From: Elymus sibiricus
Lineage: Eukaryota; Streptophyta; Magnoliopsida; Poales; Poaceae
Length of the DNA stretch: 64,000 nt
Direction of reading: 5' to 3'
Assembly: GCA_039707655.1 (NCBI GenBank)
Contig: CM077671.1
Span: 367,128,720-367,192,719, forward strand
Shown: positions 30,770 through 41,986 of the stretch, piece after piece
Layout: every line of letters starts with the position of its first letter
How positions within the stretch are numbered: the first letter of the stretch is position 1
Notes under the pieces: model-generated
The model's database searches: none
What the model saw: the letters and a program-made list of their open reading frames with translations, nothing else
Told to the model about the DNA's origin: nothing
Translations under genes and position numbers: made by a program

Positions 30770-33525
30770 GCAATTGGGCGAAACCTCTGCGTAGTGATAG
30801 AAGACCGCCTGCGACCCGTAGGCATAGTAAGGCCGTCGGCATAGAGTGACCCTGCGACCCGACGCTTAACGGTGGGCTAACGCCGTCAAATATATGCCGA
30901 CGGCCTTGATGGCGGCCGTCGGCATAGATTTAATCTTTTTTTTAATTTTAAATCATTTTTATTTTTTTAAAGTTAAAATTTGATTAATTTAAATCTGACT
31001 TATCTAAACTTAAACATACACAAATTATATATCAATTTGGGGTAGAATTTTCCATAGATTATGAATATCCAGTTTTTTTTTGTTTTTGAGTATGTTAGAA
31101 ATGTGACCTCATGTACTTTTGCATATAGGTCCTTATACTTTGTTGAAATCACAAGTAATTGATACTTGCATCGATTTTGACAAATTTTATATGGTTTTTT
31201 TATCATAATCTTGAAAGGATTCTGTTGCTATACTATGTTTTCAAATTTGAACAAACTAAAATAATGTTTGCTTCAGATTTACAGAAAAAACCCTTTTGTT
31301 TTGACTTTTTTGTATATTTTTCATTTCTTGGCCAAACGAAACAAATTTTATATCTACATCCGTCAGATTATTTCTAGGATTGTGGTGGCAGGTGTAAAGA
31401 CCCGGCACGCGGCTCCGGAGTGTGACCCCCTTCACGGGTCAATGGGGCTAGGGTTAGGCCGGCCGGGGCCCTTCGGGGGGTAGCAATGCCACCAAAGCAT
31501 CGCTCCGGGTCCTCATACATGTCTTAAAGTGTGGTGGGATGTTTGAACAGGCAATACGTGGCTCCGGAGTGTGGCCCCCCTCACGGGCAGCGATACCACC
31601 GAAGTAACGTTCTGCAGTTCTGGTGTTCCGTGAATTTTCCTGAACACTCAGAGCGTGATCAATTCATGAAATTTTAGTGATAGGCTGGGCTCAAAATTTG
31701 ATTTAAAATGTTCCTATGGGCTAACCTAGCACAACCAGATAGAAAAGTCCACTGGTCCAACGCCATCCGTCCAAAGTCAGAGGGGGTAGATCTCCGGGTC
31801 AACCGGGCCAGGGTTAGGCCGCTCGGGGGTAGCAAACCCACCAAAACTTGCATTGGGTCCTCATACATGTCTGACAGTGCGGTGGGAGGTTGAAACACCC
31901 AGCACGCAGCTCCGGAGTGTGACCCCCTTCATGGACGGCACTACCGCCAGCACTTAGAGGGGGAAACTGCCACATATTGTAGCTCAGAGGGAATCTTGTG
32001 ATAGTCTGGGCTCAAAATTTGTTTTAAAATGTTCCTATGGGCTAACCTAGCACCACCAGGTAGAAAAGTCCATTGGTCTAGCGCCGTCCGGTGAAATTCA
32101 AAGGGGGTAGCTTTCCCGGTCAACCGGGCCAGGGTTATGCCGCTCCGGGGTCTTCGGAGGGTAGCAATGCCACCAAAACTTGCATTGGGTCCTCATACAT
32201 GTCTGAGAGTGTGGTGGGAGGTTCAAACACCCAGCACGCAGCTCCGGTGTGTGACCCCCTTCACGGACGGCACTACCGCCAACACTTAGAGGGGGAAACT
32301 GCGACGGAGGTTCAATCCGGAGGGATTCTTGTGATAGGCTGGGCTCAAAATTTGATTTAAAATGTTCCTATGGGCTAACCTAGCACAACCAGGTAGAAAA
32401 GTCCATTGGTCCAATGCCGTCCGTCGAAAGTCAGAGGGGGTAGATCTCCGGGTCAACCGAGCCAGGGTTAGGCCGCTCGGGGGCCTTCGGGGGGTAGCAA
32501 ACCCACCAAAACTTGCATTGGGTCCTCATACATGTCTGACAGTGCGGTGGGAGGTTGAAACACCCAGCACGCAGCTCCGGAGTGTGACCCCCTTCATGGA
32601 CGGCACTACCGCCAGCACTTAGAGGGGGAAACTGCCACAGATTGTAGCTTGGAGGGAATCTTGTGATAGTCTGGGCTCAAAATTTGTTTTAAAATGTTCC
32701 TATAGGCTAACCTAGCACCACCAGGTAGAAAAGTCCATTGGTCTAGCGCCGTCCGGTGAAAGTCAAAGGAGGTAGCTTTCCCGGTCAACCGGGCCAGGGT
32801 TATGCCGCTCCGGGGTCTTCGGAGGGTAGCAATGCCACCAAAACTTGCATTGGGTCCTCATACATGTCTGAGAGTGTGGTGGGAGGTTCAAACACCCAGC
32901 ACGCAGCTCCGGTGTGTGACCCCCTTCACGGACGGCACTACCGCCAGCACTTAGAGGGGGAAACTGCGACGGAGGTTCAATCCGGAGGGATTCTTGTGAT
33001 AGGCTGGGCTCAAAATTTGATTTAAAATGTTCCTATGGGCTAACCTAGCACAACCAGGTAGAAAAGTCCATTGGTCCAACGTCGTCCGTCGAAAGTCAGA
33101 GGGGGTAGATCTCCGTGTCAACCGGGCCAGGGTTAGGCCGCTCGGGGGCCTTCGGGGGGTAGCAAACCCACCAAAACTTGCATTGGGTCCTCATACATGT
33201 CTGACAGTGCGGTGGGAGGTTGAAACACCCAGCACGCAGCTCCGGAGTGTGACCCCCTTCATGGACGGCACTACCGCCAGCACTTAGAGGGGGAAACTGC
33301 CACAGATTGTAGCTCGGAGGGAATCTTGTGATAGTCTGGGCTCAAAATTTGTTTTAAAATGTTCCTATGGGCTAACCTAGCACCACCAGGTAGAAAAGTC
33401 CATTGGTCTAGCGCCGTCCGGTGAAAGTCAAAGGGGGTAGCTTTCCCGGTCAACCGAGCCAGGGTTATGCCGCTCCGGGGTCTTCGGAGGGTAGCAATGC
33501 CACCAAAACTTGCATTGGGTCCTAT
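30770..33525. mobile_element. CACTA-1-family fragment embedded in CACTA-2
   Basis: The segment opens with the motif gccgtcggcatag/tatgccgacggcc, which is the subterminal signature of CACTA-1, not CACTA-2. AT-rich DNA (30930-31380) follows, then a tandem array related to that of CACTA-1. The order subterminal - AT-rich - tandem array matches the right end of CACTA-1 in inverted orientation. After 33525 the CACTA-2 signature (tttgccgtgtgc) resumes. No intact TIR was located at the junctions, so capture or a truncated nested insertion are both possible. Confidence 0.6.
31385..33525. repeat. Higher-order tandem array: alternating ~330-bp A and B monomers
   Basis: Type-A monomers (marker tgataggctgggctcaaaat) start at about 31679, 32331 and 32998; type-B monomers (tgatagtctgggctcaaaat) at about 31999, 32664 and 33328. 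Same-type copies ~665 bp apart are much more alike than neighbours; 32091-32360 and 32756-33025 are almost identical. A more diverged partial unit occupies 31385-31678. The small frames in this region are repeat shadows. Confidence 0.92.
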
Positions 33526-34632
33526 CACATGCCATATGCGCGCGTTAGCTTTCTGGGAAAATAAAGAAATAAAGAAAAGTGAAAATAATACAAAAATAAA
33601 CATTTATAAAATATAAACCTTAATAAAAATTTAATAAAGAAACAAGGAAAACCTTAAAAAAAATGAAAAACAGCCCTTTGCCGTGTGCTTTTACCCAAAG
33701 CACACGGCGATGGTCGGTTTGCCGTGTGTTTTTATCCAAAGCACACGGCAATGGTCGCTTTGCCCATGCTCAGCCGGGATACATACGGCGAAGGTGGCTT
33801 GGCCGTGTTTAACAGGTACGGCACACGGCAAAGTGGACCGCTTTAGACCCACTTAGGGTTCCGACCGGCCAGTCCGACTCAGACAAAAAAAAAATCCCCC
33901 ACGCCCGCACCCGACCCGGCCGCCGCCGCCCCTAGTCTCCACTGCCGTCGCCGCCCCTAGCCTCCACTGCCGCCCACCCGGCCGCCCCTTGCCTCCACCG
34001 CCGCCGCCCATTTGCTCCCCTCGAGCCGCCGCCCCCAGGCCCCACGCCGCTGCCGCCCCGTTCTCCTCCACTCGCTGCCGCTCGCCCCCACGACCAGCCC
34101 ACGACGGCATGGCCGAGCGCCGCCGCCGGCTCGTCGCACGGTAGGCGCGGGCGGCCCACCGCTACCTACCGTCCCGGGCGGCCCGCCGCCACGACCGGGC
34201 ACTGCAGGTATGTCCTCAGTCCTCTCCTGTCCCATATTACTTGTCTCAAATTTATTAAAATGTTTGATAAGGCTAGTTAAAAATATTTTGGGGGTGGGGA
34301 AATAGATAGGAATAATTTGGGCATGTATCAATTTGGGGAAATAGATAGAATTTTTTTGGGGGTGGGCAAAAATTGTCATATTTCTTAAATAGTTAGAAAT
34401 AGAGAATTAGAAATAATGTGGGGGATGGAAATAGGCAGAAATATTTATAACCGTATTACTTGTCGCAGATTGAGAGCGGGGCTATCGTCGGAGTGCATTT
34501 TGGAGGAGCGCCACTCATCTTCTTCGGCGATCGATCACGCTTCGAGGGTAAGCCCTCGAACTAATACCGGATGCAATTATTGTGAAATATGGATTGAAAG
34601 CATTGTATGTATGTTTTGGCACTGATTAAAGG
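33526..34632. other. CACTA-2 internal spacer and transposase leader
   Basis: 33526-33665 is A-rich. 33670-33840 has CACTA-2 motifs in facing pairs (tttgccgtgtgc / gcacacggca). 33890-34200 is very C-rich with CCG triplets, like a grass 5' leader. 34210-34632 is AT-rich and may contain a leader intron. No protein is recognised. Confidence 0.5.
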
Positions 34633-37600
34633 ATGGAGAATCGCGAGTGGATGTACACGGGCAGAACTAGTAAGTGGGACTTTACAGATGAATGGAGAGA
34701 CAAGACCAAGCAGTTTGTGGAAAGTGCGTTTGCAGACCCAAGCAGGCCCGCAAAAATATTCTGCCCCTGCAAGAAATGCCATAATGAGAAATGACAGACT
34801 CAGGATGAAGTGAGTAAACACCTGATCAAGGACGGGTTCACACCGTTCTACCATGTTTGGAAATTCCATGGTGAGAAGCCGCCAAAACGTGCGAGAACGG
34901 AGTCGCAGCAGAGTCAGCCAGCGGGACAATTTCGTGCTGGGTTTGATAACTGCCTAGACGACTTCCTTGATGCAAATGCGCCTGAAAACCCTCATGAGGA
35001 GGTAGAGACACCTGAGGAGGCGGACACAAATGAGGAGCCAGAGCAAAGCACAAAGAAGTTCTACGAGACTTTGTTTGCTGCGCAGAAACCCCTTCATTCA
35101 CTTACAGAGGTTACCCAGCTGGATGCCATCGCTCGCCTAATGGCCTTCAAGAGCGACAGGAACTTGAGCAGAGATGGGTTCGATGATCTTCTGGCTATTA
35201 TTGGCAGCATTCTGCCGCAAGGGCACCTCTTGACGAAGAACATGTACGAGTCTAACAAAATCCTCAGTGCACTTAAGATGCCATATGAGCAGATACATTG
35301 TTGTCCAAAGGGATGCATGCTATTTAGAAAAGAACATGCTGAAGGAAAATATTGCATCCAATGCAAATCCTCTAGGTACTTCGAGGTCGACCTTGGTAAT
35401 GGTCAGAAGAGGCAGACGGGGGTTGCCCAAAAGATCCTCTGGTACCTTCCATTTCTGCCGAGGATCCAACGGCTTTTCATGACCGAGGAATCTGCCCAAC
35501 AGATGCGCTGGCCCTCATTGGGGCATAGATATCGCAAGGAGAAGATGATACATCCATCGGATGCTGCAGCATGGCAGAAGTTCGTAGCTTTGCATCCGAA
35601 GAAAGTAGGCGACCCGATGAGTGTGGCAGTTGCGATATCCACCGATGGGTTCAATCCATATGGCATGTCAGCTGCAACATATAGCTGTTGGCCCGTGTTT
35701 GTTATTCCCCTGAACCTGCCCCCTAGCGTTGTCATGAGATCGCAGAACATGTTTGTGTCGCTGATAATCCCAGGGCCGAAATACCCGGGTAAGAACATGA
35801 GTGTGTACCTGGAACCGCTGGTGGATGACTTGCTTGTTGGCTGGGAGGGGCGCGGGGTGCGTACATACGACGCCGTAACAAAAAAGCACTTTGATATGTT
35901 TGTCTGGTACCACACATCTCTGCATGACCTACCAGCACGTGCTTTGTTCTGCGGCTGGTGTACACATGGGAAGTGGCCTTGCCCCGTGTGCAGGCAGGCA
36001 GTGACTTTCTTTTGACTGACAAAGGGAGGCAAGTATTCCTGCTTTGATGAACATTGAAAGTTCCTTGCCCCGAATCATAGATTCCGGAGTGACAAAAAGA
36101 GGTTCAATAAAGGCGTTGCTATCACTGATCCACGACCACGCCTGAGGACCGGCGCTGAAATCAAGGCTGAGTTAGAAGCTCTCCGCCCTAAGGCCAATGG
36201 GAATGGTTTCGAGGGATATGGGGAGACACACCAGTGGACTCACATTCCATGCTTATGGAAGCTCCCTTACTTTCATCAGCTCGAGCTCCCGCATAACATT
36301 GATGTAATGCACACTAAAAAGAATATCGCCGAGGCCCTTTGGAGCACCATCATGGACACTGAGAAGACAAAAGATAACATTAAGGCACGAATCGATTAAC
36401 AACAGTGGTGCGATAGGCCAGATTATGACATGAAGCCTCCTGGAGTCAAAGGCCCCAGATGATCTAAGCCAAAGGCCCGGTTTTGTCCTTCACGGTCCGA
36501 TCGGAGGGACATATTCCAGTGGATCGTGGAGTGCTTGTGTTTTCCTGATGGGTACGCAGCTAACTGGGTGAGGGGTGCAAACATTAACACATTGCGAGTA
36601 GGAGGGCTCAAGAGCCACAACTATCACGTATGGCTGGAGCGGATAATGCCGGTGATGATTCGAGGCTATGTCGACGAGGAGACTTGGCTAGTGCTGGCAG
36701 AGTTGAGCTTTTTCTTCCGCCAGCTTTGTGCTAAGGAGCTAGACCGTAAAGTGGTTGAGAAGCTGCATGATCAGGCACCGGAGTTGCTTTGCAAGCTAGA
36801 GATGCTCCTTCCGCCAGGGTTCTTTAATCCGATGCAGCATATGATCTTGCATCTCCCATGGGAGGCGTTGCAGGGGGGGCCTGTGCAGACCCGTTGGCAG
36901 TATGGGCCTGAGAGAGAAACGAAGAAGCTTCGTGAAATGTGTGGCAACAAATGCAAGATCGAGGCATCCATTGCCGAGGCAGTTCTTAAGGTGGAGGTGT
37001 CAAACTTCACGACAAAGTACTATGATGAAAATATTGCCACTCGACACAATCCAGTCCTTCGTTACAATGCTGCCGACCCTAAAGATGTTGCAAAACTTAG
37101 CATCTTCATCGGGCTAGGTGGCAAATCAAGTGGCACAAAGAAAAAGAGTATCAAAAATCCCGAGTGGGACGAGATCCACACGTATGTCTTGAAAAGCATG
37201 GAGGAAGTGAAGCCGTACATCGAGTAAGTGTTAAATACTTAGTTGTTGCAAACATTTACTCGTTATTAGTTCGTGGCTAACTCTTCCGCTTTTCATTGCC
37301 ATAGACAATTCAATGAAAAATACTAGAAGCTACGAAACAGGGGTCCTAACTCCAAAGAAAAGGATGAGCTCTTTAAAAAGGGTGGTGGTTACGGTTTCAT
37401 TAGCTGGTTCTCGTCTTTGGTACTATTCTATCTAACTTTGATTCTAGTGCCGACATCCGTCGACCACTTTTCGTACTAAACTTCTCGTGGTAACTTGTAG
37501 GCAAAAAGGGACAGAAAGATGAATCCCGAGCTGCGAAAAATTGCCAATGGCTTTGAGTATTCTGCGGCCGCATACAATGCTTATGACGTGAATGGGTATC

Positions 37601-38319
37601 GCTTCCATACCCACGAGTACACACAGAGCCGGCCCAACCGAAAGAAAATAAATAGCGAGGTCTTATGTGAAGGCTCAGATGGACTCCATTACTATGGAAG
37701 AGTCGAGGGTATATACGAGCTGGATTACGGTTTTGGCAAAGGGCTAAATCCCGTTGTATTCAAATGTCATTGGTTTGACCCACGTCGGGTGAAACGGAAA
37801 CCTGAGATTGGGTGGGTTGAAGTTGACCGACGCTCCGTATATGCTGGAGATGATGTATATATTTTGGCTACCCAGGCCTTTCAAGTATTCTATCTCCCAT
37901 ACGCGTGCAAGAACCCGAAAAAAGCTCTACTGAATTGGGATGTTGTGATCACTGTACCGACGCACAATAGGCCGCCTTTGCCAAACAGTGAAGATTACCG
38001 TCGCCTAGACCCCTCTACATATGACGGCGACTTCTATCAGGAAGAAGGGCTACCAGGGAAATTTACTATCGACTTGCCTTTCAATGAGGACATGGAGGAA
38101 GAAGACGAAGCTGCGGGCATGGAGCAAGACACGGCGCAAGATGAAGTTGAGGATGTCGAGAACCAACAAGACTTGACATTGCTTGAGCGGTTCCGTGCAT
38201 GCCTTGACGCCGACGATCCAGTGGGACCACCTCCAGGTTACGTGGATGATTGGTGGGGCAACGATGATAGCGATGATGACACAACAATTGTTCGCGATGA
38301 GCCGGACACTGGCTACTGA
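34633..38319 (+). pseudogene. CACTA TNP2-like transposase, inactivated by nonsense codons
   Basis: Exons 34633-37223, 37305-37419 and 37501-38319 (two 81-bp GT-AG introns) give a 1175-codon frame with no frameshift. The N-terminal transposase-associated region (SKWDFTDEWRDKTKQF, then CPCKKCHN) is followed by the TNP2 core (CPKGCMLFRKEHAEGKYC; AVAISTDGFNPYG; VDDLLVGWEGRGVRTYD), DUF4218-like (RQLCAKELDRKVVEKLHDQ; FFNPMQHMILHLPWEAL) and DUF4216-like (YGRVEGIYELDYGFGKGLNP) parts and an acidic C-terminus. Six in-frame stops occur at 34792, 36013, 36055, 36397, 36460 and in exon 2 (TAG after NEKY). From conserved context, most are C-to-T or G-to-A changes of Arg, Gln or Trp codons. TNP2 would catalyse cut-and-paste excision, but this copy cannot give a full product. 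Confidence 0.92.
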
Positions 38320-38564
38320 AGTTTGTAGCAACTCTATGTAATAGTGATTGTAAAACTAGCCTATTTGTGAGAACTCTATGTAATAGTGATTGTAAGGCCC
38401 TATTTTGTATTATCGACTCGTGGATGATTTTGTATGTAATTTGTTGCATTATAATCTTCTTGATTTACTCGTTGTTGTCTGTATTAATATTCATCTATTT
38501 ACATCATTTTTGTATCATGTGTACTAATGAAAGTAATCTTTTTGTCAATGCAGGTGATTGAAAG

Positions 38565-41079
38565 ATGCCACGAGGAGGAGGCGGAAAAGGAAAGGGGGCG
38601 GCAAAGACCGTCAGGCACAAAGTCAAGAAATTGGCGAGTATTGTGACGAAGGTTGTTGGGGCCGCTTCGGGATCCACTTCGAGACAGCCAGACAGTCCTC
38701 CCCCAGCCTGTCCTCCACCTCCTGAGCCCAGGAGGCAGCGTAGGAGGAGGCGTCCTGTTAGTCCTCCCCCAGCCCACGAGGAGGTGGAGGAGGACGTGGA
38801 GGATGCGGAGGAGGAAGTGGAGGAGGAGCCTAGGGCCTCTGACTTTGTTCACCCGGGCTTTCTTCGTCCCTCAGCTGAGGGGGAGGAGGAGACTAGGGCC
38901 TCTGAGGAGGTGGAGGACAGCAGCTCTGACAGTGACTTTGAGGAGGAGTCTAGGGCCTCTGATGATGAGGCTGACAGTAGACAGTGGGTAGAGCCGGAGG
39001 AGTACGTTGAGACTGACGCTGAGTTGTTGGATGCCCCGGCTATCACTCATCGTCAGCGTGGGACCAGCGGGCTCCCCAAGCTACCTTACGAGCACAGTGA
39101 TATTGAGCTCCAACCCGTTGGAAAGAGGTACATGTTTTCACAACTTATCAGTTGTGGTTGCATTCTAATATTATTTTGCTTTACTCATTGTTGCATTCAG
39201 ATATTCTAATGTGATTTTTGCTTTTCATTGTGCAGGGCGTTTGCATATAAGGATAATATCAAGCCGCCTCGCTCCTATGCGAGCATTCTTGGCTGCCTCC
39301 TCAGAAGGATTTTTCCTGGGATTGTGAAGCTCCCTAGTGGTGGCAGAAGTGTAGCTTGGAGCTGGGAGCACTACAGGTATGCAAAGAAACCGAGCAACGA
39401 GTTTAGAGACATGCAGGAGAAGGTGCAACTACTTTTCTGGGTAAGTTCCATTCACTTCTCATCATTCAGTAATGCCTTTGACAATAGTAGCACTAATGGC
39501 TTTCACCCTTTTTTACCTTTGTGCATGCTTGCAGAACTACTTTGCCATGGAGAAGGATAAGGAGTTGCAATGCATGGCCGTGTTGCAGAAGATTTGTACC
39601 AAGATGGTCACGGACATGCACTACGAGGCGCGTGTGAGCTGCGTTCGCAATTGGTACGCCGAGAAGCAAAACGTTCGCATTAGCAAGGCGCAAGCCCGAG
39701 AGAAGCTTATGGAGCCTTGGCAGTACATGCAGGTAATAATATGTGTATTTTCATACATATGTGTATTTTTGACTTGTTGACCGCATCTAGTTTCATTAAT
39801 ATGTGTGCTTTCTGCAGGTGGTTCCTCAGTATGTGAGTTCCGACAAGAAATGCTACGCGGCGATGGTGGACTACTGGACAAGCGACGAGTACAAGAAGAA
39901 GCACGAGGATGGACAGATCCATCGAGCGGTGATGGACGGTGGATCACACTGCCAGGGCAGCCTCCCTCTCGAGGTCTCCAGGAGAAGAGAGGTGAGCACG
40001 GCAATTCTTTATTCTTGCTTTCGACGTTATTCTTTACTCCGCAGGCCCCCTTCACTTATCTTCATGCTCTCTCTTTTGCAGGCCAAAAAGACAGGCGTGG
40101 ATCCCAACTTCTTCGATTATTGGGAACTGAAGCGTACCATGAAGAAGCCTCATCCTAAGACGGGGTCGATGTGGGTGAATAAAGGAGCACAGATGCGGAG
40201 TACCAAGTTCGTGGACAAGTTCAAGGAGGTACACGGGGCTGACGCCGACCCTCGCACTGCCCCCTTTGACCCCGAGGTTGCCATGCTGGCGGGAGAAGGC
40301 GCGAGGAATGGGCGCTTATGGATTGGTGACAGCTCCATCGACCCTATGACCATTCCTAGTCTCTCCCAGCTCCGAAAGGGCAGGACGAGCTCCCAGCCTG
40401 CTATAGAGACCCGCCCACGGCTTGGGGTCATAGCTATGGACGAGATCCGGATATGTTCTTTTTTCTCCCCAATCTACACTCCATTTCATATTTTCTGTTG
40501 CAACAATCATGATAGAACGAATGGCACAACGTAGAATGAGGTGGCCCAAGAAAGGAGACGGCGCGAGGAGGTGGAGGCTCTGGTGAGCCAGCAGCAGCAG
40601 CAGCTGGCCCAGCAGCAGCAGATGATGGAGTGGATGAGAGCCCAGATGGTTTCCTTGATGCCGAATGGCGGGACTGTTCCTCCTCCTCCTTTCACCTTCC
40701 CGTGGGTAAGTAGTCATGCGTCTAAGTGTCAATACATATGCCATCTTACTGTCTTGCGCCTATTGTCAAATAATGCTCACCATTTTGATTGTTGTAGTCA
40801 CAGAGTTCGGTGGCCGGCTCCAACCATGCGTCCCAAGGTCAATTGGAAAGCCCGCTGACGCCTCCTATGTCGGGTCAGCAAAGCATGAACAATCCGAACG
40901 CCCGCGCGTTGTTCCAGGTTAGTTCTCCAAAATTTGTGACTCACGTGCTTCTAAGTTTAGCCTCACTCACTTTAGTCTTTGAACTTGTCAAAATTGCAAC
41001 TTGTCAAAACCATATGACTTGTCAATCTCATTTTTTTTTGCTTTGGAACTTGTAGGATGGGCATCATGAGGCCCCTTGA
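38565..41079 (+). pseudogene. CACTA-2 second ORF, plant Ptta/En-Spm accessory protein
   Basis: Exons inferred from GT-AG sites: 38565-39127, 39236-39440, 39535-39732, 39818-39991, 40082-~40450, ~40535-40705, 40798-40917 and 41056-41079. All except the 40450/40535 pair are canonical and phase-consistent. The product has a basic N-terminus (KTVRHKVKKL), Pro- and Glu-rich stretches, the Ptta/En-Spm domain (CYAAMVDYWTSDEYKKKHED, then DPNFFDYWELKRTMKK), a Gln-rich coiled-coil segment (SQQQQQLAQQQQMMEWM) and a short C-terminus. In En/Spm the second protein binds subterminal repeats and aids transposition. A TAG at 40532-40534 lies in the probable intron; the donor there reads AT where GT is expected, so correct splicing of this copy is doubtful. 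Confidence 0.8.
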
Positions 41080-41354
41080 TCATCAACGGCGTGGCCGACA
41101 TGTTGGACTATGTGTTGTCAACTTGTTGGATGATGACCATTTGGTGAACTTGTAGGATTTGTCACTTGTTGGATGTTGTTTGGACTTGTTATGATGTTCT
41201 ATGTGCTATGTGTGTATGATGATGACCATTTGGTGCTCTATTTGCTATATTGCTCTATATGTTGGTATATTTGTGCTATATATGTGATTTTGAACTGTTG
41301 CATATATTGCTGTAATTTGAATTGCAGGGCTGTAATGAAAAACAGCAAAAAAAT
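41080..41354. other. CACTA-2 spacer after ORF2
   Basis: T/G-rich 3' UTR-like DNA with repeated ttggatgatgaccatttggt-type blocks. No gene is seen. Confidence 0.45.
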
Positions 41355-41986
41355 GGGCCAGGTCGGCGGCTTTGCCGTGTGCATGCACACGGCAAAGCCG
41401 CCACGTGGCGCGCACCTGTGCTCCTGGGAAGTGTATGGGTGACCAAATGTCACCTTTGCCGTGCGCATCTGCTTGGCACACGACAAAGATGGCGAGCACC
41501 TGGGTTCCTGGAAGGTACTTTGCCGTCTCGTTTGCTCGAGGCACACGACAAAGCCCCTCCTGCTCTGCCGTGCTGCCGGCCTCCACGCACACGGCAAAGG
41601 ATCCAGCAATGCCGTGTTGGCAAATGGGAGGAGCACGGCAAAGAATCGTCCAATGCCGTGTTTGCAAATGGAAGGAACACGGCAAAGAGTCTCGAAATGC
41701 CGTGCGGGCAAACTGAAGGAGCACGGCAAAGGAGATGCTGACGTGGCGCCGTCAGGTAGGCAGGAAACCGTCAAGTCCACTTTTGCCGTGTCAAGGGAAG
41801 GAGGGCACACGGCAAAGCCTTTGCCGTGTTCCGGTCAGAACGGCACACGGCAAAGATTCTTTGCCGTGCCGTTTTTTGCCGTGTCGCCTTCGCCGTGCTC
41901 CAAGACACGGCGTTTGATTTGCCGTGTTCCGAAACGGCTTTGCCGTGTATATTGCCAACACGGCAAAGCTTGGTTTTCCCGTAGTG
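41355..41986. repeat. CACTA-2 right subterminal repeat region
   Basis: About twenty direct and inverted copies of tttgccgtgt / acacggcaaa, many as facing pairs, ending in the inverted terminal repeat. Frames running through here on both strands are artefacts of the repeat; one falsely extends the Copia pol frame. Confidence 0.88.

Larger units (their letters stand above)
29730..41986 (+). mobile_element. CACTA transposon 2 (En/Spm superfamily), 12,257 bp, inserted in Copia RT
   Basis: Perfect 14-bp terminal inverted repeats CACTACGGGAAAAC lie at 29730-29743 and, inverted, at 41973-41986. The 3-bp target duplication GGC is at 29727-29729 and 41987-41989. Dense subterminal copies of tttgccgtgt/acacggcaaa occupy both ends. 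Inside are a TNP2-type transposase gene (34633-38319), a second ORF (38565-41079), a telomere-like tract, and a ~330-bp tandem array. This is a full-length element by structure, but the transposase is inactivated. Confidence 0.96.

Noticed and set aside
41771..41985. C-terminal extension of the Copia polyprotein
   Set aside because: The frame runs by chance into CACTA-2 subterminal repeats; the real continuation lies beyond 29730.
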